From: Promethearchaeota archaeon
Lineage (GTDB): Archaea; Asgardarchaeota; Lokiarchaeia; Sigyniarchaeales; SOKP01
DNA length: 64,000 nt
Assembly: GCA_019058295.1 (NCBI GenBank)
Contig: JAHPZI010000015.1
Coordinates: forward strand, 1-64,000
Direction: 5' to 3'
Part shown: positions 61,940 through 64,000 of the stretch, in pieces
How positions within the stretch are numbered: position 1 is the first letter of the stretch
Layout: every line of letters starts with the position of its first letter
Notes under the pieces: generated by a model
The model's database searches: none
Seen by the model: only the letters and a program-made list of their open reading frames with translations
Told to the model about the DNA's origin: nothing
Made by a program: the position numbers and the translations under genes

Positions 61940-63736
61940 TTAAATTAATCTTTTTAATGATAATTTTTCTAATAAACTGTCAGTAGGGATCCCATTTTCA
62001 TCCCAATTTCTTACCTTATAATATTCATCAATTAAATCATCGAGAGGGACAACCCTCCCTTTCGAGGGACCATCTTGTAATGGAGTTTCTAGAAACCTTT
62101 TTGGGAGGATATCATCTTTTCTCGAAAATCCTTCTCTTATGTTAAAAAGTCGCTCTAGGGTGTATATTCTTTCGCCAATAGTGATTAGATCTGTTATTGA
62201 AATTTTTCTATCTAATAAAGTACTTAAAAATCGAGCGGTAAATTCGAAACCTAATGCATATCCCACAAACTTGCAAGTGACTAATGAATCTTCCACTGCG
62301 CTCTGATTTTGCTTTAAATATAACAGATCTGATTTACCTCGAACAGAAAATCTATTGATTTTTTTAGGAGCTCCCAATACTTCTAATGCAACCAAAAATC
62401 CCGTTAAGTGACAGGCCCCGCGTGAACTTACAGCATAATTTAATGCATGACCAAATGCTCCTCGGGGATCATATGCCGGAATTTCCATTCCCTTAACCTG
62501 CATTGCATAATCTTGAGCATTATATTTTCTAGAAAATCTCAGAGATCCTTCAGCTAATTCGTTTCCTATGCCTTTTCTCAGAGAGATCTGCTCAATTAGT
62601 TCACATAAGCTATCTTTATTTCCAAAAGTTAAAGAATCATGTTTTATCAATTCTTTTTGTTGTAATTCCATAGCGCACGCAATAGTTGCTCCAGTAGACA
62701 TTGTATCCAACCCATAGTCATTACATAAATAATTTGCATGAGTGATTGTTTTTAATTCAAAAATTCCTATTAATGGTCCTAAGGCCCAGAGTGATTCATA
62801 TTCTGGACCTTTTCCACTCGCCTCTCCAGTGTTTGTCATTCTGCCACACCTTATTATGCAATTGTAACATCCTTCGCTTTTTTCTAGAAATCTCTCTCTT
62901 AATCGCTCTCCACTAACTAAATCTATTTTTTCAGGTTCTGTATATGCGAATTGATAATTATTAACGGGGAACATCCCAAATGAATTGATAACTTTAACTA
63001 AGGCAGCAGTTCCAAATAATGCCATCCCTTGGGAGGTTATGGGAACAACTTTAATTTTATCTCTGGCCACAATCGCTAATTTTTTCATATATTCTTTATT
63101 TTTAACGGGAAATTTGAGCGTACCGTTTTTTACGACAATAGCTTTTATGTTTTTAGAACCCATTACAGCCCCTACGCCACCTCTACCAAAAGCTCTATGA
63201 GCTTGGTTCATAATAGCGGAAAACTTTACTAAGTTCTCACCAGCTGGTCCAATACTTAATACTTGACAATTTTTTCCTTCCATTTCTTGAATCTTTTTTA
63301 AGGTTTCAGATGTCTTAAGGCCCCATAAACTTTCAGCATCTTTGATTTCAATTTTATCATATCCATCTATTAATATGTATCCTTTGTTATCAGAAGAAAG
63401 CGTCCCTTTAATAAACAAACAATCATATCCACATCGTTTGAAATATGGACCCCAAAATCCCCCTGAATTTGAGTGGAATATTGTATTAGTTAGGGGTGAT
63501 TTTGTTACTAAAGAAAATCTTCCACTTGTTGGAGTTAGAGTTCCAGTAAGGGGGCCAACAGAAAAAATTAATGGATTCAATTTTGATAAAGGATCAGTAC
63601 TTTTCGGTAGGTAATCGGTAAGAAGTTTTATCCCTAATCCTCTACCTCCTAAAAAGTCAGTAAAAATCTCTTCTTCAATTGGTTTTTCAGAAACTTTTTT
63701 TGAATCTAAGTCAATATTTAAAATTTTATTATTCAT
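61940..63736 (-). CDS. aor: Tungsten aldehyde:ferredoxin oxidoreductase
   Basis: 598 residues, normal for AOR. The N-terminal domain starts ILNIDLDSKKV, with FLGGRGLGIKLL and GPLTGTLTPTSGRF. PGGVGAVMGSKNIKAI-type sequence follows (read here as FGRGGVGAVMGSKNIKAIVV). The 4Fe-4S ligands are in GCYNCIIRCG near 290 and a late cysteine in LVTCKFVG near 490. PAYDPRGAFGHALNYA is the pterin-binding block. It oxidises aldehydes to acids, reducing ferredoxin. It is upstream of the aldolase on the same strand, which suggests lactaldehyde as its substrate. It diverges from rhaB. Confidence 0.93.
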   Translation of the reverse strand: MNNKILNIDLDSKKVSEKPIEEEIFTDFLGGRGLGIKLLTDYLPKSTDPLSKLNPLIFSVGPLTGTLTPTSGRFSLVTKSPLTNTIFHSNSGGFWGPYFKRCGYDCLFIKGTLSSDNKGYILIDGYDKIEIKDAESLWGLKTSETLKKIQEMEGKNCQVLSIGPAGENLVKFSAIMNQAHRAFGRGGVGAVMGSKNIKAIVVKNGTLKFPVKNKEYMKKLAIVARDKIKVVPITSQGMALFGTAALVKVINSFGMFPVNNYQFAYTEPEKIDLVSGERLRERFLEKSEGCYNCIIRCGRMTNTGEASGKGPEYESLWALGPLIGIFELKTITHANYLCNDYGLDTMSTGATIACAMELQQKELIKHDSLTFGNKDSLCELIEQISLRKGIGNELAEGSLRFSRKYNAQDYAMQVKGMEIPAYDPRGAFGHALNYAVSSRGACHLTGFLVALEVLGAPKKINRFSVRGKSDLLYLKQNQSAVEDSLVTCKFVGYALGFEFTARFLSTLLDRKISITDLITIGERIYTLERLFNIREGFSRKDDILPKRFLETPLQDGPSKGRVVPLDDLIDEYYKVRNWDENGIPTDSLLEKLSLKRLI

Positions 63737-63738
63737 TC

Positions 63739-63759
63739 AAAGTAATAAAAAATTACTTT
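63739..63759. promoter_or_regulatory. Palindromic operator candidate between aor and rhaB
   Basis: AAAGTAAT (63739-63746) and ATTACTTT (63752-63759) form a perfect 8-bp inverted repeat around five A. It fills most of the 34-base gap between two divergent start codons. A regulator bound here would cover both promoters or starts. No regulator gene is visible within the window. Confidence 0.5.
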
Positions 63760-63770
63760 AAATAATAAAA

Positions 63771-64000
63771 TTGGTTAAAAAACAAGTAATTCTTGCTGTG
63801 GACCTTGGAGCTAGCTCTGGAAGAGTAATTCTTGGAACACTCAGCGTAAGCAAGAAATTGAGTCTAGAAGAGATATACCGGTTCCCTAATGAAGGGATCC
63901 AGGTTAAAAACGAGCTACATTGGGATGTTCCGTATTTATTCAATGAAATAAAACATGCTATGACTAAATATGTTAAAAAATATGGAGCTGATTTAAATTC
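63771..64000 (+). CDS. rhaB: Rhamnulokinase (FGGY family), 5' part only
   Basis: The reading frame opens at TTG 63771 and runs off the window end with 76 codons seen. The N-terminus reads VILAVDLGASSGRVILGTL, the RhaB form of the FGGY phosphate loop. LEEIYRFPNEGIQV and LHWDVPYLFNEIKHAM follow, as in L-rhamnulose kinases. It phosphorylates L-rhamnulose at O1 for the aldolase. A TAA codon lies four codons upstream and there is no ATG between, so the TTG start is favoured. It diverges from the AOR-aldolase unit across the palindrome. Confidence 0.85.
   Translation, partial: MVKKQVILAVDLGASSGRVILGTLSVSKKLSLEEIYRFPNEGIQVKNELHWDVPYLFNEIKHAMTKYVKKYGADLN

Overview
The window is AT-rich archaeal DNA and most resembles an Asgard archaeon (Promethearchaeota, Lokiarchaeia-like). 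Archaeal character comes from HdrA/HdrD/FrhB redox proteins, a Taw2-type wyosine enzyme, an archaeal Trm11/TrmG10-type methyltransferase, a tungsten aldehyde:ferredoxin oxidoreductase, and T-run terminators. The Asgard assignment rests on a Rab/Ras-like GTPase, a longin-like small protein, an IFT52/GIFT-like protein and large membrane-anchored surface proteins. It is an inference from gene content; no rRNA is present.

Layout. 1-0.5 kb is non-coding but holds two clearly folded elements: a 119-nt three-way-junction RNA candidate ending in a T-run, and a small junction containing a tRNA T-arm-like hairpin. 0.5-10.3 kb (minus strand) is a heterodisulfide-reductase-type flavin/Fe-S cluster: HdrD-like, HdrA, HdrA-MvhD-winged helix, a double HdrA-MvhD fusion, and FrhB. 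10.5-16.3 kb carries two tandem seven-helix membrane paralogues, an HhH/zinc-ribbon protein, a cation exchanger, a sirtuin and an anchored kelch protein with near-identical 219-bp repeats. 16.4-23 kb holds a class III aminotransferase, an FGGY kinase, a 3-ketosphinganine-reductase-like SDR, a VOC protein and an acyl-CoA ligase. 23.2-27.5 kb is an informational run: Taw2, GIFT-like protein, Trm11-like methyltransferase, endonuclease III. 27.5-44.5 kb is mixed housekeeping and accessory genes, including rhomboid, zinc-finger PIMT, DJ-1, ICMT-like, DUF1015, UPF0153, MBL, small GTPase, DUF1847, longin-like, HAD, thiolase and cold shock protein.

44.7-50.6 kb is one giant gene for a surface C25 (gingipain-type) protease with six Ig-like repeats, a transmembrane anchor and a cytosolic zinc ribbon. 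51-58 kb has an S15/CocE hydrolase, a GH3 glycosidase and two flavin oxidoreductases. 58.2-64 kb looks like a deoxysugar-to-pyruvate module: rhamnulokinase (cut by the window end), class II aldolase, tungsten aldehyde oxidoreductase, LarA lactate racemase and a FAD/Fe-S lactate-dehydrogenase-like protein. Its divergent promoter gap of only 34 bp contains a perfect palindrome.

The parts fit a heterotrophic, ferredoxin- and flavin-based anaerobic metabolism: peptides and glycans are cleaved by the surface protease and hydrolases, deoxysugars are oxidised with ferredoxin reduction, and an Hdr/FrhB complex balances electron carriers. No complete tRNA, rRNA, CRISPR array, IS element or hydrogenase large subunit was seen.
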